DNA of 16,807 bases, from assembly GCA_017998025.1 (NCBI GenBank), contig JAGODW010000005.1, positions 1 to 16,807 on the forward strand. Direction: 5' to 3'. Under the pieces are notes generated by a model. The model searched no databases and was not told the origin of the DNA. It saw nothing but the letters and a program-made list of their open reading frames with translations. Of the stretch, positions 7,467 to 15,418 are shown piece after piece. The position numbers were made by a program, and so were the translations under genes. The stretch's first letter is position 1, and every line of letters starts with the position of its first letter. The stretch is from Spirochaetales bacterium (lineage in GTDB: Bacteria; Spirochaetota; Spirochaetia; DTKZ01).

Positions 7467-7592
7467 TAGAAATGGATATTAACTCAATTTTCTTTAAAAG
7501 GGAAGATAATTTGACTTACATTCCGGGGCTCAATCGTTGGCTGCAATAGAGTTCCAGAAAAATTTTCTTCAAGGGCTGAACATAAGCATTCA

Positions 7593-8804
7593 CTATAGTT
7601 TCTCATCCTGAGGGAGAACATGGGCTGATAAGGGTGAAAAATCGATTCCAACCTTGTTGCCAGGTTTAAAAAATCCTTCTTCAACCGGGTTATAGGTTAC
7701 AGCCAGTATCGGCCGTTCCAACCCAGCCTCGATCTCGTACTCACACACGGATCCCAGGTATACAACCTTATCGATCGTTCCGGTGAGGAAAGGAATTCTG
7801 CTGGATCCCACACCAGTAGCAGGTACTGCAGGGGGAGTGGCTTGGGATAGCGAAAACAACTTGAGTGATTCAGGCCGTACAATTACCAAAACAGGACTAC
7901 CTTTTGTATAGGTTCCTAGATAACTGGGGATTTCCTTATATATGCTACCTGAAAATTCTACTTCCAGCCCCCGGGACTGACCAGGATGGGGCACCTTCGG
8001 ATCACCAACGCCTGTTTCTTTAAAAGATGTATCCAGCGAAGCGGAAACCGAGCGTACAGTTCCCTGGAAAAAGTTTACCCTCCCGATAAAATCCGCTACA
8101 AACCTGTTTACCGGCCGGGAATAGATTTCAAAAGGGGTACCGATCTGCATGATATTCCCTTCGTTCATCACCACAATCCGATCCGATACCGTCATGGCTT
8201 CTGCCTGGTCATGCGTAACATAGATGCTGGTAATACCAAAAGTCTGTTGAATTCGCCGGATCTCCAGCCGCATCTGCTCGCGGAGTTTCGCATCCAGATT
8301 GGAAAGAGGTTCGTCGAAGAGCAGGACGCTGGGCTTGTTGATAATAGCCCGGGCTAAGGCTACCCGCTGCTGCTGTCCACCGGAAAGCTGGTCCGGTCGT
8401 CGGTTGGCAAGATTCTGTAAATTCATTACTTCCATGATCCGTTCCGTTTCCTGCCGAATCTCATTTCGAGGTCTATTTTTTAATTCCAAACCGAATCCGA
8501 TATTCTGAGCTACCGATAGGTGAGGGAAAATGGCATAACTCTGAAATACCATGGAAGTATCCCGTTTGTTAGGCGGATCATCATTTACCATTTTTCCTGA
8601 TATCCAGACCTCTCCCCGGGTAGGTTGTTCAAATCCAGAAATAATCCTGAGCGTTGTTGTCTTTCCACAACCGGAAGGGCCTAACAAAGTAACAAACTCT
8701 CCCTCGTTTACTTCAATATTCACGTCCCGAACCGCCACCACCTCTTTCGCTGGATTATGGAGGTCCTGAAAAACTTTCGTTATGTTCACCAGCTTTACAC
8801 TCAT
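7593..8804 (-). CDS. ABC importer ATPase (FbpC/PotA/AfuC-like)
   Basis: ATP-hydrolysing subunit of the importer encoded just upstream; works as a dimer on the cytoplasmic face of the permease. It has Walker A GPSGCGKT (42-49), Q-loop Q88, signature LSGGQ (140-144), Walker B LLFDEP (161-166), a D-loop in SNLDAK, and switch histidine H198 in [10 protein letters not shown]. The C-terminal third (about 235-403) is a TOBE-type regulatory domain with RPESL. At 403 residues it is somewhat longer than the usual 350; extra residues lie in the TOBE part (about 245-270 and 315-335). The order binding protein, permease, ATPase and the short gap (16 bases after the permease, with AAAGGAG in it) show one operon. 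Sequence alone does not separate ferric, sugar-phosphate, phosphonate and polyamine importers. Confidence 0.93.
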   Translation of the reverse strand: MSVKLVNITKVFQDLHNPAKEVVAVRDVNIEVNEGEFVTLLGPSGCGKTTTLRIISGFEQPTRGEVWISGKMVNDDPPNKRDTSMVFQSYAIFPHLSVAQNIGFGLELKNRPRNEIRQETERIMEVMNLQNLANRRPDQLSGGQQQRVALARAIINKPSVLLFDEPLSNLDAKLREQMRLEIRRIQQTFGITSIYVTHDQAEAMTVSDRIVVMNEGNIMQIGTPFEIYSRPVNRFVADFIGRVNFFQGTVRSVSASLDTSFKETGVGDPKVPHPGQSRGLEVEFSGSIYKEIPSYLGTYTKGSPVLVIVRPESLKLFSLSQATPPAVPATGVGSSRIPFLTGTIDKVVYLGSVCEYEIEAGLERPILAVTYNPVEEGFFKPGNKVGIDFSPLSAHVLPQDEKL

Positions 8805-8820
8805 AAAAGAGTCTCCTTTG

Positions 8821-10512
8821 TTAGATTTTCAACAAGGTTCCACCCAGTCGTCCGTACCGAAGCAATAAAATCCCCCGGATCAAAAAGATCGCAATAAGAA
8901 TCAGAACCACCAGGATCACGCTGAACGCTGCTGCAGGCCCCAGGCGGCCGGATTCGACCTGAGACATGATCTGTACAGTCATCAGGTTCCATCGGGAGGA
9001 AACCAAGAAGATCGCAGCGCTGATAGCCGTCATGGCTCGTACAAAGGCAAAGATCAATCCAGAGAAAAAGGCCGGAATCATCAACGGAAGGGTTACCTTA
9101 AAAAAGGTTTTCCGTGCATCTGCACCCAGATCAATCGCCGCCTCCTCAATGGATGGATCTATCTGACGTAGAATAGCCACTCCCGATTGGATCCCCACAG
9201 GGATATACCGGAAAATAAAGTTTAGTATAAGAATCGCAAGCGTTCCCGTTAGTACCAGGGGAGGAGAGTTAAAAGCCAGGATATACCCAATACCGATCAC
9301 TGTTCCTGGTACAGCGAAGCTTAGCATACTGGTAAATTCCATAAACTGTTTTCCCGGGAACATCTTTCGCACAACGAGAAAAGCAATAATCATTCCCAGA
9401 AGCCCTGCCAGAGGAGTGGATATTCCAGAAATAGTGAGTGTATCCAGTACCGCTTCAAAACCTACGCCAAATACGTACTGGAAATGTTTTAGAGTCAAGG
9501 AATTATCACTTCCCCACACATTGGCAAAGGCTCCCCAGAGGATGGTAGCATAGATTAACAGGATGATCGCCGTAACCAGAAAGCAGAGCATAAACAAGAC
9601 CCACTTCATAGTCGGACTAACAGACTTGATAACAGAAGAAGTCGGTTTTCCTGTGATGGTAACGTACTGTTTCCGGGATACCCAGTATTTCTGTAGAACA
9701 TAGGCAGTAACAGAAGGAACCAGGAGCAGGAGAGCCAGCGCAGACCCTTTCGTTAAATCATACATTCCTGTAATCTGCAAGTAGGCCTGTACAGACAAAA
9801 TAGGAAACTGACTGCCTGCCAGTATCAGCGGATTCCCAAAATCAGCCATTGTCTCGATGAAAAGTACCAGCATCGCACTGGCGATGCCGGGAATGGAAAG
9901 GGGGAACGTTACCTTCCGAAAGACCTGCCATCGCGATCCTCCCAGATCAAGGGCTGCATCCTCCAGGGTAGGACTGATTGATTCCAGGACTCCCCGGAGA
10001 GTAACATATGCAATGGGAAAGAAGGTAACAATCTGGGCAAAGAGCAGACCCTGGAATCCGTAGATAGGATAATTATTAATTCCTAAAAGGGAATAGGTGA
10101 TCAGTCCGTTGTTCCCGAAGAGCATGATGATGGACATTGCTCCTATAAAAGGAGGGCTCACCACAGGAATAATTGCAATGATGTGGAGGAACTTTTTAAA
10201 GGGGATATCTGTCCGGGATAGAGTAAAGGCAAATAAATACCCCAGGATAGAACCTCCCACCGCTGTAAGTGTGCCCATCAGTACACTGTTCCGGAATCCC
10301 TGCATCAGATACCTGGATTTTAAGACTTCCAGAAAAACGGATAAACTATACCCCCCATTCGTCTTGAAGCTGGTAGCAATTACCAGAATAAGGGGATATA
10401 GGATAAAGACGATGAGACTTAAAAGAACTCCTGCAACTACCATAAACAGCAAAGGATCTTTAGAGAGGAAACGAATTTCCCGCAGGGAACGAGAGACAAA
10501 CGATGCCGACAT
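8821..10512 (-). CDS. ABC importer permease, fused double-domain (FbpB/AfuB-like)
   Basis: Inner-membrane channel of the importer, 563 residues in two homologous halves fused in one chain. Each half has its own ATPase-contact (EAA) loop: EDAALDLGGSRWQVFRKVTF (184-203) in the first, and 456-480 (EEAAIDLGADARKTFF...) in the second. About twelve hydrophobic segments are visible, starting at 21-46. A polar linker (about 276-302) joins the halves. The fusion is characteristic of the FbpB/AfuB/2-aminoethylphosphonate group rather than of maltose-type importers, which use two separate permeases. The ATG follows AGGAG by about 9 bases. An 111-base gap with a strong hairpin separates it from the binding-protein gene. 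Confidence 0.94.
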   Translation of the reverse strand: MSASFVSRSLREIRFLSKDPLLFMVVAGVLLSLIVFILYPLILVIATSFKTNGGYSLSVFLEVLKSRYLMQGFRNSVLMGTLTAVGGSILGYLFAFTLSRTDIPFKKFLHIIAIIPVVSPPFIGAMSIIMLFGNNGLITYSLLGINNYPIYGFQGLLFAQIVTFFPIAYVTLRGVLESISPTLEDAALDLGGSRWQVFRKVTFPLSIPGIASAMLVLFIETMADFGNPLILAGSQFPILSVQAYLQITGMYDLTKGSALALLLLVPSVTAYVLQKYWVSRKQYVTITGKPTSSVIKSVSPTMKWVLFMLCFLVTAIILLIYATILWGAFANVWGSDNSLTLKHFQYVFGVGFEAVLDTLTISGISTPLAGLLGMIIAFLVVRKMFPGKQFMEFTSMLSFAVPGTVIGIGYILAFNSPPLVLTGTLAILILNFIFRYIPVGIQSGVAILRQIDPSIEEAAIDLGADARKTFFKVTLPLMIPAFFSGLIFAFVRAMTAISAAIFLVSSRWNLMTVQIMSQVESGRLGPAAAFSVILVVLILIAIFLIRGILLLRYGRLGGTLLKI

Positions 10513-10568
10513 ACTCTTTCTCCTGGCGCTTTAATTATCGCCCACCCTACTTTAGTCTTAACAGGTAC

Positions 10569-10603
10569 CGGTAATGGCCGTCTAATCTATCAGGCCATTA
10601 CCG
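10569..10603 (-). repeat. Intergenic stem-loop between binding-protein and permease genes
   Basis: Perfect 11-bp inverted repeat (10569-10579 with 10593-10603) around a 13-base loop. No run of T follows it on the transcribed minus strand. In importer operons such hairpins often protect the upstream message or limit read-through, so that binding protein is made in excess over permease; that role is inferred from position. Confidence 0.6.
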
Positions 10604-10623
10604 TACAGAATCAATGGGACGTA

Positions 10624-11649
10624 CTATTTTGCAGGAAGCACTTCGTTCACCCAGCGTTCCACCAATCGCTTCTTATTTTCGCCTGCCCACTTAGTATCCA
10701 CATTGATCGTCTTAAGACTTTCAAAGGGAGGCATTCCTTTCCCTAATTTAGCTCCGGGTAGGATTGGATAGAAGAAGGTCTTGGCATCTGTTAGAACATC
10801 CTGTCCTTTTTTAGACACAAGCCAGTCTACTAAAACCTGGGCAGGCTCCAGGTTTTTTGCACCTTTTAGAATTGAAACAGCGGGGGCTTCAAACCATACT
10901 CCTTCTTTGGGATATATTACCTCAAGGGGGTATCCATTTTCTATGAATTCAAAGAATGCCGGAGTAAACTGAATCCCGATCGCGCACTGCCCCACGGCAA
11001 CCCCTTGAGAAGGCCCGGTACCAGAGGAAGTATAGGTCTGAATATTCGAATTCAGCTTCTTCATATAGTCAAAAGCCTTCTCCTCTCCTAACAGTACGAC
11101 TAAGCTGGCCACAATGTTGTATGCGGTTCCCGAGGATTGAGGATTCGGCATCTGAATCTGCCCTTTGTAGGCAGGATTCAATAGATCTTCCCAGCTTGAA
11201 GGTTTAGGGGCATTGATCCGTTTCAAAACATCCGTGTTCACTGCGAAGGCCATCGGATTCATGTAAAAACATCTCCAGTATCCCTCAGAATCTTTAAACT
11301 TAGCATCGAGAGAATCAAAGGCAGTTCCTTTATAAGGAATGGTTAAGCCTTGTTCCTTTGCTACAATGTGGTTTTCACTGGGAGCACCCATCCAGACATC
11401 CGCCTGAGGATTATTAATTTCTGCTTTTATCCGGGCAAGGGCAGGGCCTGAAGAAAGATGCACAAAAGCTACCTTTATTCCCGTATCCACGGTGAATGCA
11501 TCCAGGATTTTTTTTGCATTCGCTTCGTCCACACTGGAATATACTACCACCTTCTGTTCCGGTTTTTCTTTTGCACCTTCGGCAAATAGTGTGCCGAGAC
11601 TTCCAGCAAGGAGCATCCCTACCATTAATACAAATACAAGCCGTTTCAT
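10624..11649 (-). CDS. Periplasmic binding protein of ABC importer (ferric/AfuA/aminoethylphosphonate-like family)
   Basis: Captures the substrate outside the membrane and delivers it to the fused permease. The 341-residue protein begins with a signal peptide (1-23, LGTLFA before EGAKEKP) without a lipobox cysteine. Family marks are VVVYSSVDEANAKKILDAF, the P-Q-A-D-V-W-M-G-A-P segment, MAFAVNTDVL, SSWEDLLNPAYKGQIQMPNP, SSGTAYNIVASL, and FPKEG-like IYPKEGVWFEAPAVSILKGAKN. Ferric-binding FbpA proteins hold iron with two adjacent tyrosines; no YY occurs anywhere here, and the matching region reads GIQFTPAFFEF. This favours a phosphorylated organic substrate (hexose phosphate as reported for AfuA, or 2-aminoethylphosphonate) over iron. 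AGGAGG lies 5 bases before the ATG. The NtrC-type regulator and a candidate sigma54 promoter are immediately upstream. Confidence 0.9.
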   Translation of the reverse strand: MKRLVFVLMVGMLLAGSLGTLFAEGAKEKPEQKVVVYSSVDEANAKKILDAFTVDTGIKVAFVHLSSGPALARIKAEINNPQADVWMGAPSENHIVAKEQGLTIPYKGTAFDSLDAKFKDSEGYWRCFYMNPMAFAVNTDVLKRINAPKPSSWEDLLNPAYKGQIQMPNPQSSGTAYNIVASLVVLLGEEKAFDYMKKLNSNIQTYTSSGTGPSQGVAVGQCAIGIQFTPAFFEFIENGYPLEVIYPKEGVWFEAPAVSILKGAKNLEPAQVLVDWLVSKKGQDVLTDAKTFFYPILPGAKLGKGMPPFESLKTINVDTKWAGENKKRLVERWVNEVLPAK

Positions 11650-11683
11650 AGATTCCTCCTATCGAAATATTTGTTTAATTGTA

Positions 11684-11700
11684 TGCAAAAAATAGTCCAA
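11684..11700 (-). promoter_or_regulatory. Candidate sigma54 (-24/-12) promoter of the importer operon
   Basis: Read on the minus strand, the element is TTGGACTATTTTTTGCA: TGG, then 8 bases, then TTGCA. The invariant GG and GC are separated by the required 10 bases; the -12 box is perfect, while the rest of the -24 box (ACT for CAC) is poor. The predicted start, near 11673, gives a leader of about 24 bases containing the AGGAGG of the binding-protein gene. The neighbouring regulator carries the sigma54-contact motif GAFTGA. A sigma70 alternative would use TACAAT just downstream (11678-11683), but it lacks a good -35 box. Confidence 0.5.
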
Positions 11701-11750
11701 GCTAGAAAATACTGTACTTCCAGGGATTAAGCGTATAGAACCATGGCCTA

Positions 11751-11792
11751 CTGCACATTTTATGTGTAAGGCATCTGTGCAATACTGTGCAG
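11751..11792 (-). promoter_or_regulatory. Cluster of TGTGCA repeats, candidate activator binding sites
   Basis: Within 42 bases are an inverted repeat TGCACA-N5-TGTGTA (11752-11757 and 11763-11768) and two direct copies of CTGTGCA (11775-11781 and 11785-11791) exactly 10 bases, one helical turn, apart. The outer ends, CTGCACA and TGTGCAG, are also inverted. The cluster lies roughly 80-120 bases upstream of the predicted sigma54 start, where NtrC-type activators normally bind. Confidence 0.5.
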
Positions 11793-11810
11793 AAAACTGG
11801 TATCCAGCTA

Positions 11811-13136
11811 CTATTCGGATAGGTACTCTTCTTCTGTAATACCCAAACGCTGTATCTTGTAGTATAGAGTCCGCCGGGGCATTTTCAAAACCCGGGCTGT
11901 TTCAGTCTTGTTTCCACGGCAGAGCCTTAAGGCCTTGATAAGATTCTCCCGTTCATTGCCGGGTACAACACTCGCTCCAGCAGATCCGAATAAATGAGGG
12001 ACCTCACGGGCAAGGTACAGGGGTTCAAGCCGGGGAGGCCTATATACAACGAGAATCCGTTCCATAAGGTTTTCCAGCTCCCGTACGTTTCCCGGCCAAC
12101 TATGCTTTTGAAGCAATGTAATGAAATCAGAAGAAACATCCGGTGTCTCCATCCCTTCCCTTCTGCATACCCGATCCACAAAATGAGTAACCAGATCCGT
12201 AAGATCTTCAAACCTCTCCCGCAGTGGAGGAACCCAAATCGGTACCACGGCCAGCCGATAAAACAGATCCTGCCGAAAACGTCCCTCCCGTACTTCCTTT
12301 TCTAAATCCTGGTTTGTAGCAGAAATCAACCGGAAATCTGCCTTCACCAGATCCGTGCCTCCTACCCGGGTAAATGCCCGTTCTTGTAATACTCGAAGAA
12401 GCTTTACCTGCAAATCGGGAGATATTTCGGAAATCTCATCCAAAAACAGAGTACCGCCTTGTGCAGTTTCAAAGAACCCTATTTTTCTCCGGGTAGCTCC
12501 GGTAAAAGCCCCTGCTTCATAGCCGAAGAGTTCCGACTCTAAAAGATTTACATTAAAGGCGGCACAATTCACCGGCACAAAAGGGCCTTCCCGGAACAGA
12601 CTTTTTTTATGTATCGCCCTTGCTACCAGCTCTTTTCCTGTACCATTCTCTCCCTGGATCCATACGGATGCAGAGGTAGAAGCCACTGATTCGATCCGAT
12701 CGTAGAGAGCCTGCATTAGGTTGCTCGATCCGATCAGGTATCTGTCTTCGGACAATTCAAATCTCTTCCTCTCTGCGGCAGCTGAAAGCAACCGTTTGAT
12801 CACGCTTTTCAATACTTTATAATCTACCGGTTTTGTTAGGTAATCAATTGCACCCTGCCGGATTACAGAAACTGCTTCTGGAATAGTGGCATAAGCAGTA
12901 ATAAACACTACAGGAATATTGATTCCACGGGCTTGTAAGGCATGAAAGAATTCGATTCCATTTAATCCCGGCATCTGAATGTCGGAAATGATCATATCCG
13001 GTTTTTTTTCCATCACCTTTACAAGGGCAGTTGAGGCCTCCGAGGCTGTTTCTACCGTATATCCTTCCCTCTGAAGGATCGCACCCATTACTTTCAGAAT
13101 GTTGGGTTTGTCATCCACCAACAGGATTCGTGCCAC
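11811..13136 (-). CDS. NtrC-family sigma54-dependent response regulator
   Basis: Phosphorylation-controlled activator of sigma54 promoters, 441 residues in three domains. Receiver (1-115): acidic pair D8/D9, phospho-acceptor D52 in ISDIQMPGLNG, T80 and K102. AAA+ ATPase (about 133-370): Walker A GENGTGKE (162-169), sigma54-contact loop GAFTGA (209-214), Walker B GGTLFLDE (227-234), and LFYRL / WPGNVREL further on. A Fis-type helix-turn-helix closes it (about 397-431: GNKTETARVLKMPRRTLYYKIQRLGI). The start is set at GTG 13136, not the upstream GTG 13151, because AGGAGG (13143-13148) lies between the two, 6 bases before 13136. The gene overlaps the kinase by 26 bases, so the two are translationally coupled partners. 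The likely target is the importer operon downstream. Confidence 0.94.
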   Translation of the reverse strand: MARILLVDDKPNILKVMGAILQREGYTVETASEASTALVKVMEKKPDMIISDIQMPGLNGIEFFHALQARGINIPVVFITAYATIPEAVSVIRQGAIDYLTKPVDYKVLKSVIKRLLSAAAERKRFELSEDRYLIGSSNLMQALYDRIESVASTSASVWIQGENGTGKELVARAIHKKSLFREGPFVPVNCAAFNVNLLESELFGYEAGAFTGATRRKIGFFETAQGGTLFLDEISEISPDLQVKLLRVLQERAFTRVGGTDLVKADFRLISATNQDLEKEVREGRFRQDLFYRLAVVPIWVPPLRERFEDLTDLVTHFVDRVCRREGMETPDVSSDFITLLQKHSWPGNVRELENLMERILVVYRPPRLEPLYLAREVPHLFGSAGASVVPGNERENLIKALRLCRGNKTETARVLKMPRRTLYYKIQRLGITEEEYLSE

Positions 13137-14502
13137 TTCCAGCCTCCTCACCCGGCAACCGTATCCATACTTCTGTACCTTTCCCTTCCTCCGATTCTAT
13201 CCCCAGGGAGCCTCCATTCCATTCGATGATCCGTTTACTTATAGAAAGGCCCAGCCCCGTACCTTCTCGTCTGGTGGTAAAATAGGGTTCAAATATCTTA
13301 TCACGAATCTTTCGGGGGATTCCGCAACCTGAATCCTGTATATAAATCCAGCCGTCCCCGTCCTTTCCCTCTACCCGAATATTTACACTCCCCCCTGCAG
13401 AACAAGCTTCAATGCCATTCAACACTAAATTTAGAAGGGCACGCTTTATCTGAGCACGATCCACTCGACACAACGGAGACGTTGCACCTTCTTCGACCGA
13501 TAGAGTAATGTTCCGTTTTTGGGATAGAGGAGATAGCAGGAGAGCTGTCTCTTCAGCTAAAGGACGGAGGTAGGTTGGTAGGGGTTGAGGTACTTCTGGT
13601 TTCGTCAGGTCTAGTATCTCCCGAACGTAATTATTTAAGATTCCAATTTCCTCCCGGATTACTGATAAGTACTTCTGCGCAGGAGCATGATCCGGGATAT
13701 CGGATTGGATCAGTTCTACTGCCCCTGAGATTGCCTCGAGAGGATTGCGTATTTCATGGGCCATATGAGCAGTAAGTTTTCCCATAACAGCATATCGAGC
13801 CTCTTTTACTGCCTCTCCCTGAAAAGCCACCAAACGATCCCGCATCCTCTGAACTGCCTCTACCATCCGTACAATTTCAGGAGAAGAATGGCGAGGAACT
13901 TCCAGAGAACCTTTCTCTGTTTCCGGAGGAAGATCAATGACCCGTTGAATCACCAACCTTAAAGGTTTTATGATTTGTACATTCAATAATAGAAAGACTA
14001 AAACACTGACGGCAATTTGAAAGGAAAAGATGCCGATAAATATGTTTCTGTTCCGGGCAATTTTTTCCTGCACCGGCTCCAGAGAAAAGGCAATTTCTGC
14101 CATCCCTACCGGAACCCCTCCCACAATAATAGGCGCCCGGGCAAACAGAAGGAGCCCGTGAATTTCTGTTTCCAGGCTCTGGGGCAAGGAACCTGTATGA
14201 ATCCATCCTTCCTCTTCCTTCCGGGTATCGGAAAGGATCCGAAAGTTTCGATCCGAAACCCGTGCCCATACCACATCTCGTTCCCGGCGGATCGATTGAA
14301 TCTGTTGATCGATTCGTACAATCTGCAAGCCTGTTAGGGGTTCCCGGGCTAATTCAGCCAGCGTGCGGGCTAAAACACTGGCCCGCTCCTCCATCTCTTC
14401 CATAAGGAGTCTTCGTTCATGCCCCTCAAGTAAAGCCCATTGAAGAGTAAAAAGGAGAACTAAAGCCGAAAAACATAAAAGCAATTTATTCTGGAGGGCC
14501 AT
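13111..14502 (-). CDS. Membrane sensor histidine kinase (NtrB/AtoS/ZraS-like)
   Basis: Inner-membrane sensor that should phosphorylate the NtrC-type regulator; 463 residues. Helix 1 (about 6-24) and helix 2 (about 154-176) flank a periplasmic domain of roughly 130 residues. A HAMP-like region (about 177-229) leads to the H-box AHMAHEIRNPL with phospho-acceptor H249. The ATP-binding half carries the N-box (LNLVLNGIEA, N358/N362), G1 DSGCGIP (390-396), the F-box region EPYFTT, and G2 GTGLGLSIS (414-422). No cytoplasmic PAS domain is seen, so the signal probably enters through the periplasmic loop, possibly from the PhnD-like protein encoded just upstream, whose gene overlaps this one by 17 bases. 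Confidence 0.94.
   Translation of the reverse strand: MALQNKLLLCFSALVLLFTLQWALLEGHERRLLMEEMEERASVLARTLAELAREPLTGLQIVRIDQQIQSIRRERDVVWARVSDRNFRILSDTRKEEEGWIHTGSLPQSLETEIHGLLLFARAPIIVGGVPVGMAEIAFSLEPVQEKIARNRNIFIGIFSFQIAVSVLVFLLLNVQIIKPLRLVIQRVIDLPPETEKGSLEVPRHSSPEIVRMVEAVQRMRDRLVAFQGEAVKEARYAVMGKLTAHMAHEIRNPLEAISGAVELIQSDIPDHAPAQKYLSVIREEIGILNNYVREILDLTKPEVPQPLPTYLRPLAEETALLLSPLSQKRNITLSVEEGATSPLCRVDRAQIKRALLNLVLNGIEACSAGGSVNIRVEGKDGDGWIYIQDSGCGIPRKIRDKIFEPYFTTRREGTGLGLSISKRIIEWNGGSLGIESEEGKGTEVWIRLPGEEAGSGTNPVGG
13143..13148 (-). promoter_or_regulatory. Ribosome-binding site that fixes the regulator start
   Basis: AGGAGG on the minus strand, inside the end of the kinase gene, 6 bases before GTG 13136. 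Its position rules against the longer GTG 13151 start. Confidence 0.75.
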
Positions 14503-15367
14503 ACACTGCCTCTACTTTTCGGATCGATTCGGCGAGGATGCGATAGAGATACTCGTCCCCTGTATCAGGAGTAAACCTTGAGAAAGGAGTCTGCGCCAAT
14601 GCACGGGCACCCGAGCCCGTTGTATGAAGGGATAGTAAAGAGGTTTTCATATCCCTGTACCGATCTTCTTCATCTTCCTTTCTTCCCACTAGCAGGGGGC
14701 TGGGTACGAAATACAAAACGTCAAGTATACGTACGAATTCGAGGATCCGTTCTCCTTTCTTTTGTTCCCAGAGGTAAGATGGGATCGGCCCAGCTTCCGT
14801 GCCCGTTCCGTACGCAACTCCTTTGAGAATACTCTCAAAAGCATCGAGGAACCGGGGAGACCCTGCCAGAGGAACTCCTGATTCAAGGAGAACAGCCAGT
14901 GGAATATAGAATCCTGCGGCACCTTCATGAGAACCCGTAAGGAGAAGATTTTCCACCCTTAGATCAGAAGTTTTATAATAAATTGAATTCCTCGGTACAA
15001 TCAGCATCACTCGATAGGTAGAAGAACCAAGAATCTCTGTCCCTACGAGAGGCCTGAGCCAGTCTTTTTCCTTGACAAACCACACTGGATCTACCAGGGC
15101 AAAGTCGATCCGGCGTTCCTTCAGGGCACGTAAAAGTGAAGAATGCTTTTCAAACACCTCGTACCTTAGATCAATAGGCGAGATTTCGCGGATAGAAGCA
15201 CAGAGGCCATTCCACGCCTCTGATGTGGACAGTGCATTCTCGCCTCCGAGGACTCCCAAAACAAGGGGGGCTCCCTCCGCTGAACTCACCCGGAAAATCA
15301 GGAGGATTAGCAGTAGGAATCCTTTCCATCGGCCGACAGGCCGTCCTTTTCCATCGGAAAACCTCAT
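14486..15367 (-). CDS. PhnD-like periplasmic binding protein, probable ligand sensor for the kinase
   Basis: Exported protein of 293 residues resembling phosphate/phosphite/phosphonate-type binding proteins (PhnD-like). A signal peptide (about 16-33: hydrophobic FLLLILLIF, then VSSAEGA) precedes P-L-V-L-G-V-L-G-G-E, the typical first strand. Other PhnD-like marks are LLRALKERRIDFALVDPVWF (a ligand-pocket segment), the VGTEILGSSTYRVMLIVPRNS strand and the LTGSHEGAAGFYIPLAVLLESG helix. No permease or ATPase gene belongs to it directly. Instead its 3' end overlaps the kinase gene by 17 bases, which suggests that it binds a ligand and presents it to the kinase, as HptA does for HptS in Staphylococcus. 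Family placement is fairly good; ligand and role are inferred. The ribosome-binding site before ATG 15367 is weak. Confidence 0.75.
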   Translation of the reverse strand: MRFSDGKGRPVGRWKGFLLLILLIFRVSSAEGAPLVLGVLGGENALSTSEAWNGLCASIREISPIDLRYEVFEKHSSLLRALKERRIDFALVDPVWFVKEKDWLRPLVGTEILGSSTYRVMLIVPRNSIYYKTSDLRVENLLLTGSHEGAAGFYIPLAVLLESGVPLAGSPRFLDAFESILKGVAYGTGTEAGPIPSYLWEQKKGERILEFVRILDVLYFVPSPLLVGRKEDEEDRYRDMKTSLLSLHTTGSGARALAQTPFSRFTPDTGDEYLYRILAESIRKVEAVYGPPE

Positions 15368-15418
15368 TTCATTTTTACTGTATCCAGATATCCAGTTCTC
15401 GGCAATCGGGAATCCAGG

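Noticed and set aside
7484..7684. Minus-strand open frame covering the gap between ATPase and cyclase
   Set aside because: It begins out of frame inside the ATPase gene, has no ribosome-binding site, and its translation is featureless.
10097..10534. Plus-strand open frame of 145 codons opposite the permease
   Set aside because: Antisense to a clear fused permease; Arg/Lys/Thr-rich translation typical of a shadow frame.
11797..11807. CTGG-TAT-CCAG hairpin followed on the minus strand by TTTT, as terminator of the regulator gene
   Set aside because: The stem is only 4-5 bp, too weak to support a terminator call.
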